DNA from: Bacillota bacterium
GTDB lineage: Bacteria; Bacillota; Clostridia; Acetivibrionales; JANLFN01
Assembly: GCA_023421675.1 (NCBI GenBank)
Contig: JAEZTC010000015.1
Coordinates: 1 to 41,925, forward strand
Direction of reading: 5' to 3'
DNA length: 41,925 nucleotides
Numbering within the stretch: position 1 is the stretch's first letter; each line of letters opens with the position of its first letter. Of the stretch, positions 1-7,316 are shown in pieces. The notes beneath the pieces were generated by a model that made no database searches, was not told where the DNA came from, and worked only from the letters and a program-made list of their open reading frames with translations. A program made the translations under genes and the position numbers.

Positions 1-50
1 TGCTGTTTAAGGATGCTTATGATTTGTTCTTCGGTGAAATTCTTTCTCAT
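1..50 (-). CDS. IS3-family transposase OrfA, N-terminus only
   Basis: Only the first 16 codons are inside the window. They read MRKNFTEEQIISILKQ, which matches the start of IS3-family OrfA proteins (the helix-turn-helix that binds the terminal repeats). A strong ribosome site (GGAGGGGAG, 54-62 on the complementary strand) precedes the ATG at 48-50. Whether the element is intact cannot be judged. Confidence 0.75.
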   Translation of the reverse strand, partial: MRKNFTEEQIISILKQ

Positions 51-127
51 TTTTCTCCCCTCCAGATAATGTTATTATATCATCTGGACTAATTTATGAA
101 ATGGTACAAATTTTCGGGAGAAGGTCA
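1..127 (-). mobile_element. End of an IS3-like insertion sequence (partial)
   Basis: The start of an IS3-type transposase gene runs off the left edge. The likely left terminal repeat is the AT-poor stretch 103-127, which on the minus strand begins TGACCTTCTCCCG, a plausible IS3-family end. Between this end and the start codon is an inverted repeat, TCCAGAT (61-67) with ATCTGGA (82-88). The exact end and any target-site duplication cannot be confirmed because the other end lies outside the window. Confidence 0.6.
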
Positions 128-264
128 GACTAACCACCTATCCTGTTTATAGTATTATAATCTAGTCATTAAAATGAACAAATCTATAGTAATAGTAGTG
201 TTTTTCTTGATTACATTATTTGATATAATGAAAAGTAAATGTTTAAGCTATAAATATGAAAAGA

Positions 265-403
265 GTATCCAACTTTATTGTCACTGATTTCAAGCTTTTT
301 GTAATTTTCAACGGATCAGTATCTAACTCTATTGTTTAATGATATTTTATATAGGATTAGATTATAACGTTTTAAAGCTTATTTGGGTATCCAACTTTAT
401 TGT
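265..403. repeat. Three spaced copies of a 17-bp sequence
   Basis: GTATCCAACTTTATTGT occurs exactly at 265-281 and 387-403. A two-mismatch copy, GTATCTAACTCTATTGT, is at 319-335. The spacer DNA is AT-rich with no ORF. No other copy was noticed in the window. Function unknown; this may be decayed mobile DNA. The rest of 128-430 holds nothing else recognisable. Confidence 0.6.
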
Positions 404-429
404 TAGTGAACAATAGTAGTATAGTATAG

Positions 430-600
430 TTGGAACCCTTATAGATAGGCATTACAAGCATTAGGTTATGTAAATCCATTATTGATACACAGAGAATTGA
501 ATTTAATTTAAAACAATTTAATAATTAAAATTCTTGATTTCAAAAACTCAAATCCATAAAATCCTTATATAAAGGGCTGCCTAACAAGGCGGCCTTTTTG
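430..600 (+). repeat. ~170-bp direct repeat, copy 1
   Basis: This stretch is repeated at 3070-3241 in the same orientation. A 65-bp core (465-529) is identical in both copies, and the rest is similar with scattered substitutions. It ends in a terminator-like hairpin and contains no ORF. The two copies bracket the secreted propeller gene. It could be a duplicated gene 3' flank, a small RNA with its terminator, or a mobile cassette remnant. The stretch from 601 to 773 shows only the leader and ribosome site of the next gene. Confidence 0.85.
571..599 (+). terminator. Rho-independent terminator ending repeat copy 1
   Basis: AAAGGGCTGCC pairs with GGCGGCCTTTTT across a 6-nt loop, using two G-U pairs, and a T run follows. 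Copy 2 keeps the structure with a changed loop and shorter stem. Confidence 0.8.
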
Positions 601-773
601 CGTTGAATATATTTTGTAAACAAAGATGCTTCTAGCTTCGAAATGCCAATAAATTAATATATTGTAATGCATATAAAGATGAAATATAATTATTTTGCAG
701 GAGATTGTTGATTAACTTGTTAAATGAAGTAAGTTACAGCTTTTATTAGTTCATTTCTTCTGGGAGGGCCAAT

Positions 774-2888
774 ATGCATAAACCTAGTAAACGAGTTAGA
801 ATCATTAGTAGTATTCTATGTTTTATTCTTATTTTTGGGTTTAATTCAAGCTTTGCGTCAGCAGGTAAAACAGATAACTGGGAAACTATATTTTCTTCAA
901 GTAATTTAAAAGATGTTGCATATAATGGGAATAATCTTTATGTTATGGTAGGTAGTTACGGTACAATTAGAACTTCCAAAGACGGAGAGGCCTGGGTAAA
1001 TCAAAGATCAGGGACAGCGGATTCACTAAATAGTATTATATGGGATGGTAAACAATTTGTTGTAGTTGGTGATGACGGTACTATATTGACATCAACAGAT
1101 GGAATCAAATGGGTAGAGAAAAAAACTAACACAAAAGCTGTGTTAGAAGATATCATATATGATGGAAAAAAATATATAGCTGTTGGCGGAGAGAATCGCA
1201 ATGGACAGTTTTATGGCGTAACCATAATTTCAAATGATACTGATATATGGACAATTGGGACAACAGAAATAAATGGCTGGCTAAAATGTATAGCTTCAGA
1301 TGGAAATAAGCTAATTAGTGTTGTTATGGATGGTAAGATCGTATCTTCTGTTGATGGTATAAAATGGGAATATGTTTACGCTGGACCGGAAGATACCTGG
1401 CTAAATTCAGTATCTTGGAATGGAAAAGTTTTCTTGGCTGTTGGTAGTGATGGGATTATATTAACATCATCTGATGGTACAAGGTGGAAAAAACAAGAAT
1501 CAAATACTTCTAATTATCTTATATGTTGTACATGGGATGGAAAACAATTTATTGTAATAGGTGACGATGATCTTATATTACTTTCAATTGATGGGGTTAC
1601 ATGGAAAAGTAGTGATATTTATTATAGATTATTTCCAAATAATATAGTCCATTGTGGAGACAAATATTTAATTCTTTGTGATTATGAAACAGCACTAATT
1701 TCTACAGACTTTATAAATTGGACATATAATGAACCTAAAAGTTTATATGGGTCATTATGTGGCATTGCAAATAATGGCAAATTATTAGTGGCAACAGGGC
1801 CGGGTGGAACAATTATAACATCACCTGACGGGACTGACTGGACAAAACAGAATTCACAATCAAGAGACTGCCTTAATGATATCATTTGGGATGGAACGCG
1901 TTTTATATGCATTGGGGATTCAGGAACTATACTTTTCTCAAATGATGGCATTAGCTGGACTGCAAAGAAAAATAATTTAATTAAAAGACCTGAAAAAATT
2001 TTGTGGAATGGTTATCAGTATATTATTGTTGGTCAAGATGGCTTAATACTTTCATCACCTGATTGTATAAACTGGACAAAGAGGGAATGGAGTTATAATT
2101 ATGAATTCGCATGGCTTATGGATGTTGCATGGGATGGACACAAGTATATTGCAGTGGGCGAGTTTGGGTTAATGCTAAGTTCTACAGATGGAGTTAATTG
2201 GAGAGAGGTGACTTCACCTACAAAAAATAGCCTAAACAGTATAACTTGGAATGGGAGCGAATTTATTATAGCCGGTGACGGTGGCTGTATCATGAAATCT
2301 GCTGATGGCTTGAAATGGGACGATATAGGCATTAGTTCAATAAATATAATTGAGGATATAGTGTGGGATGGAAAAAGCTATTCGGTAGTGACCCGTTCAG
2401 GAGATATATTTAAATCTACGGATAAAATTCATTGGGTTTTAGAACAGTCAGTTGATAATATTCTAGGTAGAATTGCATGGAATGGATACAGATATATAGC
2501 ATTAGGAAGAGAACTAATATTAACATCTATTCCAACAGACATAATTAAAGTCATAGTGAATGAAAAACCTGTGGTTTTTGATGTTGCTCCTGTATCTAAA
2601 GATGGACAAAATCTTGTTCCGTTAAGGTCAATTTTTAACGCTTTGGGCGCAGATGTAAAATGGGACAACACAACAAAAACTATTACAGGAAAGAAAGGTG
2701 ATACAACAATCATTCTTAAACTGGATAGTAAAGATGCTCTCGTCAATGGAAAACATGTAGCTTTAGATGTACCGGCTAGCTCAATAAATGGAAAAACTTT
2801 TGTCCCTATAAGATTTATTTCTGAAAGTTTGGGTGCGGATGTAAAATGGGATGGTGCAACTCAGACTATAATAATAACAAGTAAATAA
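774..2888 (+). CDS. Secreted beta-propeller protein with copper-amine-oxidase-N-like C-terminus
   Basis: 704 residues. A basic N-terminus and hydrophobic stretch (about residues 8-30) form a signal peptide, so the protein should be exported. Residues ~40-600 hold about 14 repeats of ~40 residues of the form W-[DN]-G-x-x-[FY]-x-x-x-G-x-x-G-x-I-x-x-S-x-D-G-x-x-W, resembling BNR/Ycf48-like propeller blades; fourteen would make two seven-bladed propellers. The last ~100 residues contain two LVPLR/FVPIR...LGADVKWD units typical of the copper amine oxidase N-terminal-like domain (PF07833), common in clostridial surface proteins. GGGAGG at 762-767 precedes the ATG. The role is unknown; ligand binding at the cell surface is inference. 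The gene has its own terminator and looks monocistronic. Confidence 0.85.
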   Translation: MHKPSKRVRIISSILCFILIFGFNSSFASAGKTDNWETIFSSSNLKDVAYNGNNLYVMVGSYGTIRTSKDGEAWVNQRSGTADSLNSIIWDGKQFVVVGDDGTILTSTDGIKWVEKKTNTKAVLEDIIYDGKKYIAVGGENRNGQFYGVTIISNDTDIWTIGTTEINGWLKCIASDGNKLISVVMDGKIVSSVDGIKWEYVYAGPEDTWLNSVSWNGKVFLAVGSDGIILTSSDGTRWKKQESNTSNYLICCTWDGKQFIVIGDDDLILLSIDGVTWKSSDIYYRLFPNNIVHCGDKYLILCDYETALISTDFINWTYNEPKSLYGSLCGIANNGKLLVATGPGGTIITSPDGTDWTKQNSQSRDCLNDIIWDGTRFICIGDSGTILFSNDGISWTAKKNNLIKRPEKILWNGYQYIIVGQDGLILSSPDCINWTKREWSYNYEFAWLMDVAWDGHKYIAVGEFGLMLSSTDGVNWREVTSPTKNSLNSITWNGSEFIIAGDGGCIMKSADGLKWDDIGISSINIIEDIVWDGKSYSVVTRSGDIFKSTDKIHWVLEQSVDNILGRIAWNGYRYIALGRELILTSIPTDIIKVIVNEKPVVFDVAPVSKDGQNLVPLRSIFNALGADVKWDNTTKTITGKKGDTTIILKLDSKDALVNGKHVALDVPASSINGKTFVPIRFISESLGADVKWDGATQTIIITSK

Positions 2889-2937
2889 TTATTAGTATAT
2901 TTTTTTATTAACTAGAAAGAGCAACTAACGATTAAAC

Positions 2938-2968
2938 AAGCCACTATATTTATTTTAGTGGCTTATTT
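2938..2968 (+). terminator. Terminator of the propeller gene
   Basis: AAGCCACTA (2938-2946) pairs with TAGTGGCTT (2956-2964), and a T-rich tail follows. The region from here to 3069 holds no other recognisable feature. Confidence 0.85.
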
Positions 2969-3069
2969 TACTCTTTACGCTTATTGGTATATTTCCATAA
3001 CAACTTGCATAACCAATATGCGAATTTTAGTAATATGTCCGTTTCCCAGTATACCTTCCTAAGTTACAA

Positions 3070-3241
3070 CTGGAATCCTTATAAATAGGGCGTTACAAGT
3101 GTTGTGTTATGTAAATCCATTATTGATACACAGAGAATTGAATTTAATTTAAAACAATTTAATAATTAAATATCCCCAGATTTCAAAATTCAAATCCTTG
3201 AAATCTTTTATATAAAGGGCTGCTGATAAAGCGGCCTTTTA
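3070..3241 (+). repeat. ~170-bp direct repeat, copy 2
   Basis: Second copy of the repeat at 430-600; the 65-bp identical core is 3106-3170. It ends in a hairpin (3214-3223 with 3231-3240) equivalent to that of copy 1, and lies between the terminator of the propeller gene and the promoter of the DUF134 gene. No ORF is present. Confidence 0.85.
3214..3241 (+). terminator. Terminator-like hairpin ending repeat copy 2
   Basis: AAAGGGCTGC pairs with GCGGCCTTTT using G-U pairs, with T residues at the 3' side. It lies ~20 bp before the -35 box of the next gene. Confidence 0.7.
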
Positions 3242-3258
3242 TTATTACATAAAAAAGA

Positions 3259-3308
3259 TTGACACTTTGTAATAATATGTATAATATATTAATGTGCATA
3301 TGCACATT
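3259..3308 (+). promoter_or_regulatory. Promoter with an 18-bp perfect palindrome before DUF134-mrp
   Basis: TTGACA (3259-3264) and TATAAT (3280-3285, 15-bp spacing; an alternative TAATAT at 3282 gives 17) form a promoter. Immediately downstream is the perfect palindrome AATGTGCATATGCACATT (3291-3308), placed where the transcript should start. A bound protein there would block initiation. The adjacent helix-turn-helix DUF134 gene is the obvious candidate regulator (inference). Confidence 0.7.
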
Positions 3309-3343
3309 ATAATTAATGTGTAATTACATAGCAGAGGTAATAT

Positions 3344-3712
3344 ATGACTAGACCGAGAAAATACAGAAGAGTTGCATTTGTACCTGAAAATTCATGCTTC
3401 AAGCCTCAGTTAGCCAGTTCTGAAGAAGTCGTACTGAATATCGAGGAGGTTGAAGCCTTAAGACTTTCTGACTTTTTAGAAATGGATCAGGATAAGGCGG
3501 CTGAATACATGAATGTATCCAGAGGAACCTTCCAAAGGATTCTAAATTCCGCAAGAAAAAAAACTGCGGATGCACTTGTACACGGAAAAACAATTCATAT
3601 TAGCGGTGGGGATTACAGAGTAGCTATGGCAAGAAGCTGCTGTAAAAGACAGAGTGGCTTATGCAAACGTCGTGGCTGTGAAAAATGTGATGAATGTGAA
3701 GAAATAAAATAA
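3344..3712 (+). CDS. DUF134-family putative DNA-binding protein
   Basis: 122 residues. MTRPRKYRRVAFVPENSCFKP is typical of the DUF134 family (PF02001). A helix-turn-helix lies at about residues 35-80 (EEVEALRLSDFLEMDQDKAA...VSRGTFQRILNSARKK), resembling sigma-70 region-4-like domains. The C-terminus is Cys-rich (SCCKRQ...CKRRGCEKCDEC) and could bind zinc or an iron-sulfur cluster. GCAGAGG precedes the ATG. The mrp-type ATPase starts 21 bp downstream, so the two are probably one operon. Family members are often found beside NifX/NifB-domain and Mrp proteins. Redox- or iron-responsive autoregulation through the upstream palindrome is inference. Confidence 0.88.
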   Translation: MTRPRKYRRVAFVPENSCFKPQLASSEEVVLNIEEVEALRLSDFLEMDQDKAAEYMNVSRGTFQRILNSARKKTADALVHGKTIHISGGDYRVAMARSCCKRQSGLCKRRGCEKCDECEEIK

Positions 3713-3733
3713 TAAATATGAGGTGGATAAAAT

Positions 3734-4972
3734 ATGAGCGAAAATGGCTGCAGCTGTGGTAGTACGGATTGTGAAAGTTCATGTTCTGGAGGTTGTGGAA
3801 GCAAGCCTCAGGATTTTACAGAAAAAACTCATGAACTTAATTCAATAAAGCGTGTAATTGGCATTGTGAGTGGTAAAGGTGGAGTCGGCAAATCACTTGT
3901 AACTTCGATGCTTGCGGTTGGTATGCGCAGGAAGGGGTACAACGTTGGCGTTCTGGATGCCGATATTACGGGACCCTCAATACCTAAAGTATTTGGGATA
4001 AACAAAAAGGCAGAAGGGTCCGAGTTTGGCATTTACCCGCAAAAAACACATAATAATATTGGTATTATGTCTGTGAACCTTCTGCTTGAAGAGGATGATG
4101 CTCCCGTAATATGGAGGGGACCAATAATTGCTGGGACTGTAAAGCAGTTCTGGACAGATGTTATATGGGGAGAAGTTGATTATTTATTCCTAGATATGCC
4201 TCCGGGAACAGGAGATGTCCCGCTTACAGTTTTTCAATCAATTCCATTGGATGGCATAATTATTGTTACATCACCGCAGGACCTTGTTTCTCTTATAGTA
4301 AAAAAGGCGTTTAACATGGCTAAATTAATGAACATCCCTGTTTTAGGCATAGTTGAAAATATGAGTTATTTGAAATGTCCCGACTGCGGAAAAGAAATTA
4401 AACTTTATGGAGACAGTAAAATAGATGCCATTTCTGAAGCTTTGGGTTTAACACTGCTTGGAAAAATGCCTATTGATCCAGCCATAGCAGAATTGTGCGA
4501 TAAAGGTGAAATAGAAAAGCATAACACCAACTATTTGGATAATGCTGTTCAATACCTTGAAGAAAAGTTTAGTCGAAGGAGAAGTGAAAATATGATTTTA
4601 GCAGTTGCTACAGACGGACAAAATGTATCAGAACACTTTGGAAAGTGTGAAACCTTTACTTTGTTTGAAATTGAGGGGTCTGAAGTTAAAAGTAGAAAAA
4701 CCGTAAGTACTATTGGTAATCAGCATGGAAACCTTCCTCCTTTCTTAAAAAAGCAAGGGGTGCAGATAGCGATCCTTGGCGGTATCGGTGGTGGTGCAAA
4801 GCAGGGCATGGCTGAAAACGGCATTGAGTTTATAGCCGGCATCAGCGGTAACATAGATGAAGTTGTTAAACAGTTCATTAGTGGAAACTTAAAGCCGGGT
4901 GTAGGTGAATGTACTGGACATGACCATGAACACAGTCATGGGGAAAATGGCTGCAGCTGTGGAAATCATTAA
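3734..4972 (+). CDS. Mrp/NBP35-type P-loop ATPase fused to a dinitrogenase cofactor (NifX/NifB) domain
   Basis: 412 residues. The N-terminus is Cys-rich (CSCGSTDCESSCSGGC, residues 5-20). The Mrp/NBP35 ATPase follows: deviant Walker A GKGGVGKS near residue 50, MPPGTGD, and the cluster-binding CPDC after ENMSYLK. From about residue 283 a second domain (MILAVATDGQNVSEHFGKC) matches PF02579, which binds Fe-Mo or Fe-S cofactor intermediates. The tail is His/Cys-rich (GHDHEHSHGENGCSCGNH). Known family role: carrying and transferring Fe-S clusters in the cytoplasm. The motif ENGCSCG occurs at both ends and is encoded by the same 20-bp DNA sequence. AGGTGG precedes the ATG. Fusion of the two domains is known in Clostridia; the client protein is unknown. 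Confidence 0.9.
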   Translation: MSENGCSCGSTDCESSCSGGCGSKPQDFTEKTHELNSIKRVIGIVSGKGGVGKSLVTSMLAVGMRRKGYNVGVLDADITGPSIPKVFGINKKAEGSEFGIYPQKTHNNIGIMSVNLLLEEDDAPVIWRGPIIAGTVKQFWTDVIWGEVDYLFLDMPPGTGDVPLTVFQSIPLDGIIIVTSPQDLVSLIVKKAFNMAKLMNIPVLGIVENMSYLKCPDCGKEIKLYGDSKIDAISEALGLTLLGKMPIDPAIAELCDKGEIEKHNTNYLDNAVQYLEEKFSRRRSENMILAVATDGQNVSEHFGKCETFTLFEIEGSEVKSRKTVSTIGNQHGNLPPFLKKQGVQIAILGGIGGGAKQGMAENGIEFIAGISGNIDEVVKQFISGNLKPGVGECTGHDHEHSHGENGCSCGNH

Positions 4973-5005
4973 TAAATAGGCTTTTTATAGATAGGAGGGG
5001 GTCTT

Positions 5006-5413
5006 TTGGAGGTAGAGACAAGATTTGTTGTCAGATATGCCGAAACAGACCAGATGAGTATTGTTCACCATTCAAATTACCCTATATGGTTTGAAGCAGG
5101 AAGAACTGATTATTTAAAAAAAGCTGGAATGTCTAATTCGGAAATAGAGGCAAAGGGAGTTCTTCTCCCTTTATCTCATATGGAATGTACATTTAAAAGT
5201 CCTGCCAAATATGAGGATGAAATTATTGTAAAAACCAGTATTAAAAAGATGACGTGCGCGAGGGTTGAATTTGTATATGAAGTTGTAAACAGCAAGGATA
5301 AAAATTTACTTGCATTTGGAACTACAATCCATGCCTGGACCGACAAACTGCTAAGACCACTCAACATTGAAAAAAGATTACCGGAATTTGCCGCATTATT
5401 AAGAAGATCTTAA
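5006..5413 (+). CDS. Acyl-CoA thioesterase, YbgC/4HBT hot-dog family
   Basis: 135 residues with a TTG start at 5006, chosen because AGGAGGGGG (4993-5001) sits just upstream and homologues begin near VETRFVVRYAETDQM. RYAETDQMSIVHHSNYPIWFEAGR is the 4-hydroxybenzoyl-CoA thioesterase signature, with the catalytic Asp in the ETDQM segment. The predicted reaction is hydrolysis of an acyl-CoA to free acid and CoA; the substrate cannot be told. It lies 33 bp after the mrp-type gene and could be read with it. Confidence 0.88.
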   Translation: MEVETRFVVRYAETDQMSIVHHSNYPIWFEAGRTDYLKKAGMSNSEIEAKGVLLPLSHMECTFKSPAKYEDEIIVKTSIKKMTCARVEFVYEVVNSKDKNLLAFGTTIHAWTDKLLRPLNIEKRLPEFAALLRRS

Positions 5414-5447
5414 ATAAAGAAAAAATGTGTTTTTGAGAGGAAATGTT

Positions 5448-5927
5448 TTGAAAAATAATTCTGAAAATGCTGTAAAGCTGTTTAAGGAAGGCTATAATTG
5501 TTCGCAGGTAGTACTTGGTGCCTATTGCGAAGAATTGGGCATTGAAATGGAAACGGCAATGAAGCTGGCAGCTTCATTCGGCGGGGGAATGGGAAGGCTG
5601 AGGGAAGTATGCGGGGCGGTTTCGGGGATGTTTATGGTAGCCGGGCTTAAATATGGATATATTGATCCAAAGGATAATATAAATAAACAAAAGCATTATG
5701 AGTTGATACAGAAGCTTGCCGGGTTATTTACCGAAAGGAATGGTTCTATTGTTTGCAGAGAACTTCTAGGCTTGGATAATCATATTGACACTCCAAAGCC
5801 CGAAGAAAGAACTGACAGCTATTATAAAAAACGTCCCTGTGCAGAACTGGTAAGAGATGCATCTGAAATTATTGATAGCGTAATTTATTCGGGGGAGGTT
5901 GACCATGTCAAACAAGGAATCTATTAA
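5448..5927 (+). CDS. C_GCAxxG_C_C family Cys-rich protein
   Basis: About 159 residues. The TTG at 5448 is preferred to an in-frame GTG at 5427, because GAGAGGA (5435-5441) lies 6 bp before it. The sequence NCSQVVLGAYCEE...GGGMGRLREVCGAVSGMFM, followed by CRELLG and RPCAELV, matches the C_GCAxxG_C_C family (PF09719), in which conserved Cys residues suggest redox or metal binding; no reaction is established. It overlaps the next gene by 23 bp, so translation is likely coupled. Confidence 0.85.
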   Translation: MKNNSENAVKLFKEGYNCSQVVLGAYCEELGIEMETAMKLAASFGGGMGRLREVCGAVSGMFMVAGLKYGYIDPKDNINKQKHYELIQKLAGLFTERNGSIVCRELLGLDNHIDTPKPEERTDSYYKKRPCAELVRDASEIIDSVIYSGEVDHVKQGIY

Positions 5928-6426
5928 TGAAATATCAAAGGATGAATTACTTGAGCTTAATAATATATATGCAAAAAACTGGCTGGCTCATGATGGGCTT
6001 TGGTTCCAGTCAATTGAAGAAAAGTACGGCATGGAAGCTGCAATTGATATGGACAGGGAAGCGTGGAGAAGGTTTACTGTTATAGAAGCAAGAAGGTTGA
6101 TGGATTTTTTGAACTTGGGAGCCAATTCCGGCATTGCGGGCTTAAAAAAGGCACTTTCCTTTAGGCTCTATTCTTCGTTAAATGAAGATGAAACGGTTCT
6201 TGAAGGAGATAATGTATTAATATATAAAGTTAAGACCTGCAGAGTACAGCATGCAAGAAGAAAAAAGGGACTCCCGGATTTCCCTTGCAAATCGGTTGGG
6301 ATAGTTGAATACAGCCTATTTGCCAAGACTATTGATAGCCGTTTTGAAACAGAAGTCTTAAGCTGTTACCCCGATATTACCGATGTATCCTGTAATTGTA
6401 TTTGGAAGTTCACTTTAAATGAATAG
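5905..6426 (+). CDS. DUF6125-like conserved protein
   Basis: 173 residues from the ATG at 5905, chosen because GGGGGAGG (5891-5898) is 6-7 bp upstream; an in-frame TTG at 5899 is too close. No signal peptide or membrane segment. Conserved-looking features are a WFQSIEEKYGMEAAIDMDREAW helix near the N-terminus and Cys residues near the C-terminus (KTCRVQ, FPCKSVG, LSCYPD, DVSCNC). It resembles the DUF6125 / L-2-amino-thiazoline-4-carboxylate-hydrolase-like group; I am only moderately sure of the family and assign no reaction. Coupled to the upstream Cys-rich gene. Confidence 0.75.
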   Translation: MSNKESINEISKDELLELNNIYAKNWLAHDGLWFQSIEEKYGMEAAIDMDREAWRRFTVIEARRLMDFLNLGANSGIAGLKKALSFRLYSSLNEDETVLEGDNVLIYKVKTCRVQHARRKKGLPDFPCKSVGIVEYSLFAKTIDSRFETEVLSCYPDITDVSCNCIWKFTLNE

Positions 6427-6449
6427 ATTAATTTGCTTACACATGAAAA

Positions 6450-6475
6450 TACACCGGTTTTTTAATACCGGTGTA
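6450..6475. terminator. Bidirectional terminator between convergent genes
   Basis: TACACCGGT (6450-6458) pairs with ACCGGTGTA (6467-6475). It lies in the 63-bp gap between the DUF6125-like gene and the end of lgt and probably serves both. Confidence 0.75.
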
Positions 6476-6489
6476 TAATGTTTAGAAAA

Positions 6490-7293
6490 TTAAAGTTCTG
6501 CCTTGGTTTTCGTATGTTTTCGCCTTGTAAAAAACAATACGGAGCATGTAATAAACAATAATCCGGCCAGCAGCTGTGACACTCTGAACGAACCGATATA
6601 TAGGCTGTCAGTGCGCATTCCTTCGATGAAGAAGCGTGCAAACCCATAAAGAGCCAGATAAAGAGTAAATACCTCACCCTGAAGTTTTTTGTTTTTTCTG
6701 AACCATATCAGGAAAAAGAATAGTGCAAAGTTCCACAATGATTCATATAAAAAAGTAGGATGTACCGCAACACGCTGCATTTTTACCGGATCAAATATTT
6801 CCATTCTCCACAATACGGAAGTTGCTGCACCATGGGCTTCCTGATTGACAAAGTTGCCCCATCGCCCAATTGCCTGAGCAAGGGCTACATAAGGAATTGC
6901 AAAATCAAATAATTTTAAAACACCGATTTTTCTTTTTCGAGCAAAAATATATGCAACAATTAAAGCTGCAATTATTCCGCCATAAATGGCAAGTCCGCCG
7001 TTTCTGGTATTAAAAATCTGTAATAAATCATTTTTATACTGTGACCAGCTGAAAATTACATAATACAACCTAGCACCTACTATTGCTAATGGAGCAGTGA
7101 AGAGTACCAGGTCAAAAATATCACTTTGCTTTATTCCGAAGTTTTTACTGCTTCTTGCTGCAAGCAGTACTGCAAGGAAAAACCCAAAAGCTATGATAAT
7201 ACCATACCAATAGACGTTTATTCCGAAAATTGAAAATGCAACACGGTTTATTTCAAACTTAAGACCCAAACCTGGAAATGTTATTGGTTGCAT
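6490..7293 (-). CDS. lgt: Prolipoprotein diacylglyceryl transferase
   Basis: 267 residues, a normal Lgt length. Lgt transfers diacylglyceryl from phosphatidylglycerol to the lipobox Cys of prolipoproteins in the plasma membrane. Seen here: about seven membrane segments, the N-terminal YWYGIIIAFGF segment, the Lgt signature GRWGNFVNQEAHG, and the ARLYYVIFSW and YESLWNF segments. AGAGGAG is 5 bp before the ATG. It lies 23 bp downstream of the yeiH-type gene and is probably read from the same transcript. Confidence 0.95.
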   Translation of the reverse strand: MQPITFPGLGLKFEINRVAFSIFGINVYWYGIIIAFGFFLAVLLAARSSKNFGIKQSDIFDLVLFTAPLAIVGARLYYVIFSWSQYKNDLLQIFNTRNGGLAIYGGIIAALIVAYIFARKRKIGVLKLFDFAIPYVALAQAIGRWGNFVNQEAHGAATSVLWRMEIFDPVKMQRVAVHPTFLYESLWNFALFFFLIWFRKNKKLQGEVFTLYLALYGFARFFIEGMRTDSLYIGSFRVSQLLAGLLFITCSVLFFTRRKHTKTKAEL

Positions 7294-7316
7294 AGTTATC
7301 TCCTCTGCTTATAGAT

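Noticed and set aside
430..3241. The segment between the 170-bp repeats considered as a composite transposon.
   Set aside because: The repeats have no terminal inverted repeats or transposase, and no target duplication was seen.
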